This document shows positions 33,621-45,459 of a stretch of DNA of 64,000 nt, in pieces. Each line of letters starts with the position of its first letter. The first letter of the stretch is position 1. The stretch covers positions 24,043,332-24,107,331 of the forward strand of contig NC_091944.1 in the NCBI RefSeq assembly GCF_041260155.1. The letters are read 5' to 3'. The position numbers and the translations under genes were made by a program. Under the pieces are notes generated by a model that was not told where the DNA came from, did no database searches, and saw only the letters and a program-made list of their open reading frames with translations. Source of the DNA: Ptychodera flava. Taxonomy: Eukaryota > Hemichordata > Enteropneusta > Ptychoderidae.

Positions 33621-33625
33621 GTAAC

Positions 33626-34060
33626 TAAACTGGATATAATACTGTCATCATCCTGTAGTATTTTAAAAAGCTGTATTTCCACTCGGTGTTCACACTGACT
33701 GTTAGGAAGATGCAACAATGGAGGGATTTATGGTTCTCCCAGCCACAGAATATGATCGCGTTCAGAGGAGACCACGAACTGATATTCAGATGGGTGATAA
33801 TTGAATGTTCCCAATCCACCTTGTATGTAAAGGAAAGTGGTTATCCCCTAATAACCACAGTTTACACGAGAATTGAAAAAATTCTGCCCAGTGTATGCAA
33901 ATGGCCGTGTCATCAGTAATCCCACTATTGTGCGCCAAAGGTCCTGTAACTTCCCATTTTAGCGAAACACATGAAAACATGAAATTGTACAAGTAAAATC
34001 AAATCTGCAAGCAGAATTGGCGGGCCCAAGCGTTACCTTGGTTAAAAGTACTTGCACTGA
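33626..34060. other. Unassigned
   Basis: Frames of 64-77 codons only. Nothing recognised. Confidence 0.4.
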
Positions 34061-34062
34061 TG

Positions 34063-34780
34063 ATACCATGTGCAAATTTTGAGCTCGAATGGTCTGTTGT
34101 CTCTTGTATAGAAAAAAATTATATCAGCTCTTGCTTATTATAAGTCTTTTTGTTAAATCCTATATGGCCACCAAATCATATTACCGATCCGTATGCCTTT
34201 CGCAACCTTGATAGTACCTAAACTAAGGATGATATGAACACACTTTCAAAGGTGGGGGTTTGGAGGAGAAGGTTTTTGAACATTATTTCACTGGTAATCG
34301 TAGGTTTTTCACAAAAACAGATATGGTCGCTAACCATGTGACCAATACAATACTTTTCGCAACCTTGAAAGTACTTACAGTAAGGATGACATCAGTAAAA
34401 TTTGAAATTAAATGGTGAGTTTATTGTGGAGGAGAGTATTTTTAAATAGTTAATTGTGATTTTTGCAAAATACAATATAGCAGCCAAACCATGTGACCGA
34501 TCCATATGCCTTTTGCAAACTGGAAAGTGCTCACACTAAGAATGATATGAGTAAAATTTCAGTTGAATTGGTATGTTGTTTCTTGAGGAGGAGATTTTTT
34601 AAGAATCGATTGGTATTTTACAAACAGCAAATATTGCAACCAAGGTCACATGACATTACGTGATTTTATTTGGAAATTTCAAAGACCTGATAACATGCTT
34701 TGCTATACATCAAAGTTCAAATCGCCACACCACTAGGTCACCAGGAGACGCCATTGTAAGGCTTTGAGAAAATCCAATAT
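34063..34780. repeat. ~155-bp tandem array
   Basis: Units are marked by ATATGGCCACCAAATCATAT near 34162, ATATGGTCGCTAACCATGTG near 34321, ATATAGCAGCCAAACCATGT near 34475 and ATATTGCAACCAAGGTCACA near 34631, a spacing of 154-159 bp. Each unit also carries CAACCTTGAAAGTACTCACA-type and AAGGATGATATGAGTAAAAT-type text. Strongly diverged between units. Confidence 0.8.
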
Positions 34781-34979
34781 GGCCGCCGACGATTGAAATT
34801 TGTAGGGTCAAAACAAGAGTGCATATACAACAAAGAAGGCCTTGGTGGCTTCTCTGGCGTCTTAACATATGTTAGTCCTTTCGGTGTGGCAGGGCTATAA
34901 TATAGCTAGGGTGTAGTCATACTGGCCGTACGACTAATTCTTGACTCATACCGACCAGTGGTTAATAGCTGACCATTGC

Positions 34980-35072
34980 GCATCAGTTAACTGGTTTTGT
35001 GTGAGGCCTAGCAGCTAGGCGATGTTGCCGTGAGTGTGTGGGGGTTCGAATCCCTTTTGGGTTATAGTAAAA
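34980..35072 (+). mobile_element. SINE family 1, truncated copy
   Basis: CTGGTTTTGTGTGAGGCCTA through box B GGTTCGAATCC (35043-35053) matches the copy at 12240-12315 nearly exactly. The 5' body is missing or diverged. Confidence 0.8.
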
Positions 35073-35339
35073 TTTATATTTTAATAACAGGGCAGAAAAT
35101 TGCTTTAAGTAAATACTAGTAGTAACCCCCATGGTTGTTTTTTTGGCCACGCGTACCTTAGTCCAAGGAGACAAAAGACTTCTCTCCCACCTCCGTGGTT
35201 AGCCGCTCGCTACGAACATAGAGCCACGAGTTGACCTAGTACCTCTATGCTACATGGCAAGCATTGTGGAATATCTTGGTCATTACATGCTTACGGTGTT
35301 TCGAATGTTATTACAAACGGTTTTACTACATCTGCATAG
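35073..35339. other. Unassigned
   Basis: Short AT-rich spacer, nothing recognised. Confidence 0.4.
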
Positions 35340-36035
35340 TTTTTTCCCTGTATAATGCACGTCAGGTAGCATGTATGCGTGTACTCTTGATTATAGATAT
35401 TAGTGTCTTTCATCAGACTGGGGCGGTAACAAGTTCATGTGTGTGCAAGAATTTGATTTTAGAATTTCACCAAAAAATGTTAATTCTCTATACATTGTGG
35501 TAAGTGAGGAAACTTTGAATATTTATTTTACAATACAAAACTAACTTTTAATGACTGTGCTTTAAACATTTTGAAATTGATAAATGTATGTGACGAAAAT
35601 ATAATATTTGAAGAAGCAGATCTGAAAAATATTATGGTATAGGAATTTCACCAATTGATTATTTGTAAAGTTCAAAAAGCATTCTTTGAAAGTTCAAAGG
35701 TCAAATGAGAAATTATAAGACAATTAAGATATTATTGATACGGACTGGACTGTGACATCTTGGGAGGGTTGCTGCTTTTGGGATGGGTAACTCTTTTTTC
35801 CTTGCAAGCACTTTTTGAGGGCGTAATTTTTCAGCTCGGAGCCATAGGGTGCGAAGGTTTAATGAATCAAATGTTATGATTTTTTTAGTGGGTCACATTT
35901 TACAATAGATGAATAAGGGGGGCGTCAAATTTTAGAAATTTGATTTGGAGAGGGTCGCTTTTTACATTTCGTATGTCGCTCAAGTTCCACCGACACCTCC
36001 CCCCTCCCCGTAAAAAAACGAATGGTCCTTAAGAG
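35340..36035 (+). mobile_element. Partial copy of the G-rich TIR element
   Basis: Matches the right half of the element at 20642-23110: GTAACAAGTTCATGTGTGTG, GGTGCGAAGGTTTAATGAAT, then a TTAGAAATTTGATTTGGAG block and CCCCCTCCCCGTAAA with an end CGAATGGTCCTTAA. The right terminus is slightly changed and the left half is missing. Confidence 0.75.
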
Positions 36036-36670
36036 TTGTTTTAGTGTGAAACCGATCTTTGTCTTGCTTTATTCGGAATCGTAACTGTCTTACAAGGAAT
36101 AATCTTAATTCACTGGCCACACGCTGAGTTGTCAACATTATGTAATGGCCATTCGCCAGTTTTCCAATCCATATATGTTTGGGCGTAAACAAAAAGTAAA
36201 CTAATGAATTTTATTTGAAGGGGGTTGGTATGGCTGACTTGCCCAAAATTGGCCATACCGATCACGTCTAAATCTATGTTGGGAAAAGTTGTCATGTTCT
36301 TTATGATTCCCAATAAAGTTGGTATCATCCATGAAAATCGCTTATAATATTCTAGAAATTGAAAGAAATCGTCGCCATTACTTAACATTAGAGTGTGACT
36401 TCATGCAACTACATTTTACCATGGTATATACGTAGATGGTTAAACTATTTTTGCATCACAAATCCATCTAAACCAATTTTGCCGGCCATAAAAAGGAGTT
36501 CACGATTCCTGTGGTCATTAGACGGTGTATAAAATAACAATACAAGTTGAGTTTGCTTTACCTTTGTCAACAAATCTATCATAAGACTCTACACTACTGC
36601 CATTAAACTCAGCACTCAGTATACCGTTAGGGCCCCTTGGTCAATATAAAATTAAATGAACATATTCATT
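36036..36670. other. Unassigned
   Basis: A 92-codon minus-strand frame (36110-36388) with no recognised motif. Nothing else seen. Confidence 0.35.
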
Positions 36671-36674
36671 GCTC

Positions 36675-36905
36675 CGAGGTTATTTTGCGATGTGTGATAG
36701 CGAGCATGTGAGCGCGAGTGCTTCATGAACTCTATGGCGTGTGAGGTGTTGCAGTCAGAATTATTGTCACAACCTAGCTTTGGTATTGAATCGCTCGTTT
36801 TTAAGGGTTAACGGGGATTTGGCCGAGTGGTTTTGACTGTGATATCTTTCCTAGATGACTCGGTGCCGTACGTTGGAGTTCGAATCGGTTCGAATATTTA
36901 CTGAA
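36675..36905 (+). mobile_element. SINE family 2, diverged copy
   Basis: The 5' body (GTGTGATAGCGAGCATGTGA; GTTGCAGTCAGAATTATTGT) precedes box A TGGCCGAGTGG (36820-36830) and box B GAGTTCGAATC (36877-36887). Same order as at 15125-15400. Confidence 0.65.
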
Positions 36906-38679
36906 TTTCCATACCTTATATTCTTGTACAAAAGGAAACTGTATGCTAAAATCCAAACAAAAATGCCTATGGTAAAATATTCGATTGCAAGTAGTCCTGT
37001 AGTCCAAAAAGCCCTATTCAATTTATTACTATGCAGAAAATGTTTTATCACCATGTCACTGTTATAGATGCCAGTTCTGTTAACTCAGTCTTTGTATATC
37101 CATGTGTCGGATCCGGATGTGATGTAGTGAGCACTGCCACTGCCTGATGGATCATACCACAGGCTCGATATGACTCTTTAGCCGCATGCACACTGCATAG
37201 TGTAGCCGATGGTTTTCATTCTCAAGCTGATTAGTATTGAAAATTATCATTGTAACCGTATTGCATGTCAGGATAAAGTATATTGTGATTTACTGTATAA
37301 GCAATTCATAGACGTATTGATAATTACCATTCTTCTTGGTAAAGTGAAGTAAGTGCCGATGAACATACGTTATTATAACATTGTTTCTGTGATTTTGTGT
37401 TGATATCTTCGGTGTTATTTTCTGAAATTTTACTACCATCACGTATTTAACGAGTTTGAGAAACTGTTTTTGTGTTAGGATGCCTAACCACAGTCAACGA
37501 AATTACTCCTTCTGACACTTAATTTGCACCGAGAGCGCAATGAACATAAACACAGGCTCAGTCGAACGGTCGGGAAAGTTCCCGTCTTGCTGTCCGGACT
37601 TTTAAACCTTCATTTGTGCACATCAAATGGCACCATTAGCAGCAAAAGACCTGATGAGCTAGCGAGTGCATGTTTCAGAGTATGACTGAAACCAACTGCC
37701 AAGGAATGTGATGATATCAGTGAAATATGTTTTGTCTTTCTTTGCTAATTATGCACTTCGGACCTATCATGATTGAGAGTAGTTCGTACCAGTATTTTTG
37801 CTGCCTACCTCCTATAAAATAGATTGAAAAGAATAAAGTTTCAAGGCTTTCAATGATTGACGATTCCATTTCCATCAACAAAAAGTACAGTAATGTAACT
37901 GTAAAATGTTCGAACAAAATATAACAATCTGGCACAACAGCAGACTTGCTACAATTTTCGGCAAATTACGAAAATAAATGGTTTAATTTCGGAAGAGCTC
38001 TCATGACGATATGGTACTTTCATGAGTTCTTCCTTTCCTAGATACTCGAAACTAAATGTAATAGTCATATTGCCGGTGCAAGGTTAATGCTGAGGCCAAC
38101 TCAAAACAATTTTCTCCGATGAAAACATCTTCGTTTGGTGGCATAGGCAGTCATCCTGGTAAATATGCCACGACTTCCTGCTTACTCTGATTTCCTGCAA
38201 CTTTGCTAAGTGACGGCTTCCTAAAATTGACATGTTTCATTTCGTTAACCGGACGAGCTGTTTTCACCAGAGCCAAAAACGAAATCTCGAGCAAAGTGAA
38301 AAATGATACCAATGCATTGCGATGAACAGACTTTTACAATCGATCATCAGAATTTTCACATATTGAAGGCTCGTACCTCTATAAGCAGTACGTCTCATTA
38401 ACACCCTATTATATATAATTAAAAATATATCATGAACCACCAGGCGCTGTGAAGTAAAGAGAGAAAATCAGAGACAATCGAAAATGATGGCTCTAGAGAA
38501 AATTGGACATCATCTACTCAAAAATAAATAAATGAAATAAAAAAAAATAAAAATGAAAAAGTAAAATAATAAAAAATTAAAAGGTCATAAACACAGCAAA
38601 TATAAACCAGATGCGAACTGAATGTACGCTTCACAGAACAATTAGATATATGTTGTATCACTATATGTAGCAGGTTATA
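36906..38679. other. Unassigned
   Basis: Frames up to 72 codons on either strand. An A-rich low-complexity run lies at about 38515-38580. No element ends or protein motifs were seen. Confidence 0.45.
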
Positions 38680-39360
38680 TTAACATCGCAAAGTACTCTC
38701 AGAGTATAACCACTAATCACAAAACTTTATTTGATATGCAAATGAGACGTTAATTAACTTGAAAATGCTCAATCCTTTATGGGACAATTAAATATCCAGA
38801 TCAACATTTGTAGCACGTTTCATTGAATTTAAAGCTGATATTTTAGTGTAATATCACAAATTAAAAAGTTCATTAAATATTCAAATGAGCCCCTAATTAA
38901 CTTGACACTGTCAAAGGTTTCATTGCACAATTAAATATTTATCAGATTAATGTCTGTAGCACGTTTAACCAAATTTTGTGCCGTAATTTCAGAGTTATAT
39001 GCCTAATAACACAGTTTATTAAATATGCAAATGAATCCTTAATTCACTTGACACTACCAAGTGCTTTACACCACAAGTAGATATCAGTCAAATCAGTATC
39101 TGCAGCATAAGTCATCAAATTATGTGCCGTTATATCGGAGTGATATGACTTATTATAAAACTTCATATAATATTCAAATTTGCTGTTTATTAACTTGACA
39201 CTGTCAAATGCTTCTAAATGTAATTAGATATATCAGATCAATATTTGTTGCACGTATCATCAAGTTTGGTTTAGATATTTCAGAGTTATGTCACCAATAA
39301 CAAAAGTTCATTAATATGCAACCGAGAAGATAATTGACATGACAATCACAGTATCATCAT
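38680..39360. repeat. ~143-bp tandem array, about five units
   Basis: Units marked by ATGCAAATGAGACGTTAATT, ATTCAAATGAGCCCCTAATT, ATGCAAATGAATCCTTAATT and two more diverged versions, at about 38735, 38880, 39018, 39172 and 39315. Each also carries a GTAGCACGTTTCATCAAATT-type segment. Confidence 0.85.
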
Positions 39361-39519
39361 AATATTCTGAAATTGTCATCTGTTAAAAGTTTCATGAAAT
39401 TTTGTGCAGTATTTCATGATATATGTCTACACTATCATTACCGTCTCCATAGGGAAACCATTGTACGGAAAAGATGATATTGCACACCTTCATTAATATG
39501 CAAGCCACACTAACCAAAA

Positions 39520-39665
39520 TCTAATCAGTTCTTGCAAGTAGCATATGGTACCCATGTACCAAATCTGGCTTCAATCTGTTCAGGCGTTTTTGAGTTATCG
39601 TGTAAACAGACAGACAGACAGACAGACAGACACACACACACACACACACACGGACAGACAGACAG
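39520..39665. repeat. (GACA)n/(CA)n microsatellite with a leading unique arm
   Basis: GTTTTTGAGTTATCGTGTAA leads into CAGACAGACAGACAG, then a CACACA run, then GGACAGACAGACAGA. Confidence 0.9.
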
Positions 39666-40869
39666 ATATCGCTATGACAGTAGTCCATGTGTGTGAACAC
39701 GTAAGCTAATACGCGTGGGCCCTTGGAAAACGAGCACACAAGAAGAGAAAACAAACGAGCACTCGCCACAGAAAAATACAAATGCGCGAAATTACAATTA
39801 ATGTATTCACAATTATCATGGTTCACGTTTCCTTCGATCGATGATTCCCCAACAGCTGGGAATCCGATCATCACATACTCCAATGGTTTTACGAGATAAA
39901 TTGAGCATTTCAGCGATAATTTTGAAATCCTGAAATCGTACTTGATGAAGTGGACAATATCACCTATAGAACGTCCAGGTTAACAGCGATATAGTTCCAG
40001 AGAGTCAAGTTAACTTAGCCAATTTCAAGCAGTCCACAGTTCAGATCACGCGCGAGACATACAACCCATCACCATTGATAACAACACTGCGAACGTATGG
40101 ATGCGTTAGGCGCGGTATGGCGGGGCCAACTGCAGGCCTTCCACCGAGCCGCTCTGTCATCGCGTTATATGATTTCTACTGTTACAATGGATTGTATTCA
40201 AATACCATGATGATAAACACCTCCCTGTTTGGTAATTCCTCGTTTATCCTCAAAGATCACCCAAGTGATGATAAAATGAATATTTTTTAATAATCTGCCG
40301 CGTGTTGATAACGTCCATCGTTTTCAATGTTCGACAAGATGGGCGACGCAATCATAAACACGTACTGTGATGCAACCGCGACCCCTCAGGACTTGCACAA
40401 GCCTTACGAGTATGGCAAGAGGGTCCGGCTTTCACAATGCTAAACACTGTCACTATACTCGCAGGGCTATGCTAGACCGGCAAATAAAAGACATGTGGAT
40501 TCCCATTGCAGAAAGCTTTAGCTCCACACCGTCCAATGTATGGAGCTACGATATTTGTGCAGTAACAGAGAAATAGCGGCTGCTTGATCAGTATTTGTCA
40601 ACTCGGATGCATTCGCGTTTCTACATGTGCCGTTGAAAACGTTGCCTCCAATCAAAAACGGAGTGCTTTAGCCTGAGTGGTTTTGCCTTCGCCACACTCT
40701 GTTTGAAGACTAACCAATGTAAACGATGAAGATTCTCTATACCCAGCCGTGACTATGAAAGCCCCTAAGCCCAGTATTTAATAGTACGAGGGAATCTCAC
40801 TAATTGTAATGGCAATCGACCAAGTTCTCACAAAACAGCTGAGTTACATGTTTTTGTACTAACTTTAAG
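39666..40869. other. Unassigned
   Basis: Two plus-strand frames of 69-71 codons (40075-40290, 40367-40576) and one minus-strand frame entering from the microsatellite. No motif recognised. Confidence 0.4.
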
Positions 40870-41460
40870 GACGTACTTACAAAATTAGTCATGAACTTTT
40901 TAAATATAAAAGCCCATATGAAACCCTTAACTTCACATCACTACATGAGAATTGGTAATATTTTACATTCAAATATTCTTAAAGCTATACTAATATCCAG
41001 ATCATTACATTTATGCAACTTTTACACTACTTATGCACTACTTTTTTACCCTTTATGGCCAAGTTTTCTTGGGCACTTGTCCAGATATCTGAGCAGGCAA
41101 TATTAAACCAAGGTAATGAAAATAAGAAACTAGTAACTTCCTCCTGTGTTCCTTCCAAATACCATTTTCATAATTTTTCAACCTCCCTCCATTTCTAAAA
41201 ACCGTATTTTTGTCTTGCTTGCGTTATTTTTAACTTGTATTTCTTACAGTAATTTGCTAAGTTTATCTAGTTGTCATTTAAACCAAATTACATTATGGGG
41301 AAAATAATTAAATCGTCAGCAAAGAGTAAATACAAAAGCTTTAAATTCCAATATACACTTCACTATATACAGTAGCCCTATATTCAGGGTTACTCCAATG
41401 TCATCAACAAAAAGATTAAAGAAAAGAGAAGAAAGTACAGAGCCTTCCTTGACGCCAAAG
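40870..41460 (-). pseudogene. LINE reverse transcriptase fragment
   Basis: On the minus strand the segment near 41400-41455 reads FGVKEGSVLSSLLFNLFVDD, the RT motif B/C approach of non-LTR retrotransposons. Pieces in other frames follow: FADDLIIFP-like text near 41310, KLKITQAKTKIR near 41220, RNGGRLKNYE near 41190, and FRYLGLILSAQISG near 41095. At least three frame changes and several stops are present. The 5' endonuclease part is absent. The clade cannot be set safely. It is distinct from the plus-strand LINE that follows. Confidence 0.7.
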
Positions 41461-41474
41461 GTATAGTTAATAAT

Positions 41475-41595
41475 ATCTGGTGCGCACCAGATACTATCTA
41501 GTGCACGCCAGAAAGTATCTCGTGCGCACCAGATAGTATCTCGTGCGCACGTTAAAGCATCTCATGCACACCAGTTAGTATCTCGTGCGCACGCG
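41475..41595. repeat. 21-bp minisatellite built on GTGCGCAC
   Basis: About six units of GTATCTCGTGCGCACCAGATA-like sequence, with the palindrome GTGCGCAC at most unit centres. Variants include GTGCACGCC and ATGCACACC. Confidence 0.9.
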
Positions 41596-41939
41596 AGAAA
41601 GAATCTTCGCGGGCAAACTCCAAATCAAATTCGCGTAGGGGAAAACAACACCAATAACATTTACATAATTGCAAACCTGACACCTACGATGAAGCGTCTT
41701 TTCCACAAAGTAAACGAAAGGGAAAGCCACTGAAAAGGAGATTTATTTGGACGAGCAATGGCAAGATATTCACTCGGAAAGATGAAACATCAGAAGTTAT
41801 CACTGTCTCGTCAGCAAAAGCCGTAAACCGCATAAGTTAACTTTTCTAGGACAGTCGGTTTTTTCCATTTATTATGGACTTTTGTTCAAAAGAAAGCATT
41901 ACAAAATCCTGCTGTACTTCCTTTTCCATTGATTGTTTC

Positions 41940-42440
41940 AATCAAGGTAAATCTAAAAATTGGTGAATTTACACCATTCTCAGTTTGTCATTTCAATATA
42001 AGGTCAATGATGATCTTCAGGCTTTGCTAAATGTTCTTGATATATTTTCCCAATAATTGCTTTTGTTGAAAAATTGGTTACATAACAGTATTTATCATTC
42101 TCCTTTTGAATTACTGTCATGCAATTTACACATTAGTAACAGAGAATTTTCCCAAGGTGGCGGTGTAGAAATGTATGTGCATTCCACATTATCACAGGCG
42201 CAACTTCCAAATGTGCATATTGCAAATCTGAGTCGCTAATCAAAGAGACTGCCATTGCGAAGACAAATATTGATGTTGGAGTAGTATATAGACAGCCGAG
42301 CATACCTATTTTAAACTTTTGGATAGTTTCGAAAATTTCCTGTACCTTATGTCATCAAAAACAAAAAGTGTAGTCTTGGTGATTTCAATATTGATGTTAT
42401 GTCGACTTCAATACACCCACATCGTACTTGACTCTGTTGA
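41940..42440 (+). pseudogene. CR1/L2-group LINE, apurinic-type endonuclease part
   Basis: Plus-strand pieces across frames match the endonuclease domain of these LINEs: FSVCHFNIRS near 41975, SPFELLSCNLHISNREFSQG near 42095, GGGVEMYVHSTLSQAQLPNV near 42155, KTNIDVGVVYRQPSIPI near 42265, and LGDFNIDVM-like text near 42390. The endonuclease nicks target DNA to prime reverse transcription. The reading stops abruptly at 42440 where a minus-strand Naiad begins, and the same LINE resumes near 45465. Stops and frame changes are present independently of the insertion. Confidence 0.8.
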
Positions 42441-45375
42441 AGTCTTATAAAATAATCGCAATCATACCAATCTATAATCAAATGACAGTAGGTCAGAATT
42501 CAGAAGACAATAGTTGTAAACATAGACACAAAACAGCTCAGAACAGACAGTAAATAAACGGTACACAAACAAAGACACATTCATGAAAGAAAGATATATG
42601 GCCCTCTGGCCAGAAGACCAAGAAGTGATGTCAGGTGTTTCGAAAATAGTAAGCGCACCCTGCCCCCACATGTGGCACCCGCCATATATCAATCCATAAG
42701 TCAGATAGGTAGTAGTCACTAACTAAGGCCCAATGTCACCGATGCCATCAGTGATCATTTGTCGAAGAGAGATATTGTATTTATCTACCAGCTTGCGATA
42801 CCTGCCAAAAAAGCGTTTGAATGTAGAGACAAGTCTTGCTCTGGTGTAACCTTGATTTAATAGTTTGTAAGAGAGATGGCCATGTCTTTCTACAAAATCA
42901 CCATATGAACTGCATGCTCTAGCATATCGAATAAGCTGGGAAATGTATACCCCATAAGCTGGTGAGAGTGGAATATTACTTATGAGGTGTGGGAAATTGA
43001 TGATACTAAAGTTAAAATCATCTCTCTTGTCATATAGCCTAGTAGAAAGGTGACCATTAGAGTCAAATTCAAGTAAAATGTCCAGATATGAAGCAGAAAG
43101 GCCGTTTCTGTGGTTTCTTTAATCTCCGATTCTGGAGGATAAATCATAGCAAGATACTTACTGAATTCAGAGTTATTCATAGAAATAACATCGTCTATGT
43201 ATCAATATGTTCGATTGAAAGTTCGAGCTACAGAGACCTTTTTCTGTTTAATTAAGTTCTGGATAAATTTTGCCTTATATGAGAACAGAAATAAGTCTGC
43301 AAGCAAGGGAGCACAGTTAGTGCCCATAGGAATTCCTATACACAGTTGGAAAATGTGTCCTCCAAATTCTACAAATATGTTGTCGATGAGGAAATCAAGC
43401 ATACTGATAATGTCTTTCTCGGTATAAAACACTTTAGCGTTAGTAGTATTTTTAACAAAATATGTAGAATTATACCCTAATACTACATATTTGTAACTGC
43501 GTGAACCGTTTTTGTAGAAAAATGCTTGGTTGATGATGTTTTTCAAGCGTTCTTTCAATTTATTATGTAGTATTGTGGTATACAATGTGGAAAAATCGAA
43601 AATTTTAATAGATATATAATTTTACTATAACCCAAACGGGATTCGAACCCCCACACACTCACGGCAACATTGCCTAGCTGCTAGGCCTCACACAAAACCA
43701 GTCGGCCACTGCTTCCAACCCAACAGATCTTGATTTCAAATTTTCCAAGAGTTCCTTCGATTTTTTTAATATTCACATTTGATTTATACCACTCTAAGAA
43801 AAGACAACATCACAGTATGCCCAAAGTCCCCGTTAAACACTACAAAGAACAGAAGTCAGTATCTTCGATAACTCTGTAGTTGAACATTTTGAAGATCCTG
43901 CGATAAACCTAGCTTTGTAAGGTGTTTTGTGGAGCTTTGGTATCTAGTATAAGCTAGGCAACTTATTATGGTCATCCTTTATTGTAACATTAAAATCATC
44001 CATGAATGACTTATGGTTTGCCAAAATTTCAGATTTGCTGAACATTGATTGTCTGTAAGTGGAGTTGGTGGAGGTCTTAGTTACACCAAGTTCGTCTATA
44101 GGACATTCAAAATAATACTTCTTACAGACAAATACAATGTTATTGGCAGCTTTATCAGCAGGAATGACAACATATTTGTCATTCCTGCTGATAACATTCA
44201 AATACTTAACAGCATCAGGATCTTTGAATACAGAATAGGGCCTTTAGCGAACATGTGATCTTAGTCGACCAATACGGCCACGAACTATTTTCCTCACAGA
44301 TTTGACCCATTCTGACAGTGTGTCCAACTCTACATCCTCCCTTTCAGCCCATTTCCTGGCATATCCTTCAACAGAGTCCAAAACGATCTTAAAATTATGG
44401 TTCCAGTTGATCCTGCGAGGTTCTCTGAACTTGGGTCCACAAGATAATATCTTACGAAGGTGATGATGTTCAACCAAGTTCAGATCACCAGTGATGACAT
44501 GGCCAACTGGAGTGTATTTGAAGGGAGATGCAGAGCAGTCACAGGATGCTGGTGTTTGAAGGAATTCATCGATCTTTAAGTGCGGCAATGCCTTATTGTA
44601 ATTGAATATCTTATTGGAGATTGTCTTGGTGTATTGATATGACAGAATAGGTACAGATTGGTTCTTAAAGTATACAGGTATAGTTGATGTAACCTTTTTG
44701 TTTTGAAGTATATTGCTGATATTAATGGCATCAATTCCTTTGTTATTAAATGGAAGATGTATGAAATGACGATGATCATCAGTCATAGTTGCAGCACGAA
44801 CAGGCTTGTATAGTTTGTATAGTGCAATATCAGCAATAATACTGACCAGTCTGTACGGTTGTTTGTTCGGATCTGTCATAGACAATACAAATGCATAGGC
44901 ATGCAACCTTCTCAAGTCCTTGATGGAAAGAGCAAATAATGAAGTACGAATGTGATGGAGACCTAAAGGCTTCTGTAATAAAAGAAGCAGTTCATGAAAT
45001 TTGTCATGGCAGTTGGAGGTAGATGTATCCAATTTAGGCCGATGGTAACGCCTATGTCCATGACTACGTCTTCTACGGACAGAAGACTCAAATAGGCCCA
45101 TCACATTCACTTCTGAACAACCAGGCTTGAGAGATTGCCTATATCTTTGATGTTGTCATTACAACCATAAGGCATTGCGGTACCTAACTATCTAATCCAG
45201 TGGCATTCTCTCTGTCTACGGAATCACTGTTGGTTGGATGGTATATTTTTTCAAGAATACGGACACGCATAGACAAAGTGGAGTGATCGTCCTTGTTAAA
45301 ATGCTTATAAAGTTACACATCCAAAGATCTATTCACTCCACTGCGATGTCCGTTCATTCTAGATCGTAACAGTAA
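42441..45375 (-). mobile_element. Naiad-type Penelope-like element inserted in a LINE
   Basis: Minus-strand order: the end of a GIY-YIG endonuclease domain (RMNGHRSGVNRSLDV, near 45365-45320), then a 288-codon open frame (45110-44244) with a CxC motif SCDCSASPF at about residues 189-197, GPKFREPRRINWNHNFKI and WVKSVRKIVRGRIGRLRS. Then YVVIPADKAANNIVFVC (about 44.2 kb), motif B IGIPMGTNCAPLLADLFLF (about 43.3 kb), YIDDVISMNN (about 43.2 kb) and a 3' tail. The endonuclease at the N-terminus plus CxC linker is the arrangement described for Naiad/Chlamys PLEs. A TGA precedes YIDD where relatives have arginine, a CGA-to-TGA type change. Other stops and frame changes make it dead. The 5' end is truncated within the endonuclease. 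Confidence 0.88.
43616..43735 (-). mobile_element. SINE family 1 copy inside the Naiad
   Basis: Reverse complement of the 12220-12320 sequence: box B complement GGATTCGAACC (43639-43649), then CTAGCTGCTAGGCCTCACAC and CGGCCACTGCTTCCAACCCA. It interrupts the RT between the KSKELL-like and STLYTT-like parts. It lacks most of the 5' body. I could not fix the flanking duplication. Confidence 0.82.
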
Positions 45376-45430
45376 TAGTTAAATCGGTCAGTCGTTCGCA
45401 ACATCAAAAGGAGACCCCTGTTGTAACTGT
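45376..45430 (-). repeat. Short inverted LINE patch at the Naiad/LINE junction
   Basis: The 49 bases at about 45379-45427 are the reverse complement, with about four mismatches, of about 46392-46440 in the adjoining LINE. In the LINE that stretch encodes GSPFDVGNY-like sequence before the RT start. The patch lies exactly between the truncated Naiad 5' end and the resumption of the LINE. Confidence 0.75.
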
Positions 45431-45459
45431 GAACAAATTATTAATACTCCTTTTCAAAT

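Noticed and set aside
39521-39883. 120-codon minus-strand frame with VCVCVCVCLSVCLSV
   Set aside because: Its distinctive part is the CA/GACA microsatellite, and the rest shows no motif.
43196-43202. In-frame TGA directly before the YIDD catalytic motif in the Naiad copy, possibly a selenocysteine codon
   Set aside because: Some Naiads are known to encode selenoproteins, but relatives have arginine here, TGA differs from CGA by one CpG-type transition, and the copy has other stops and frame changes. Simple decay explains it better.
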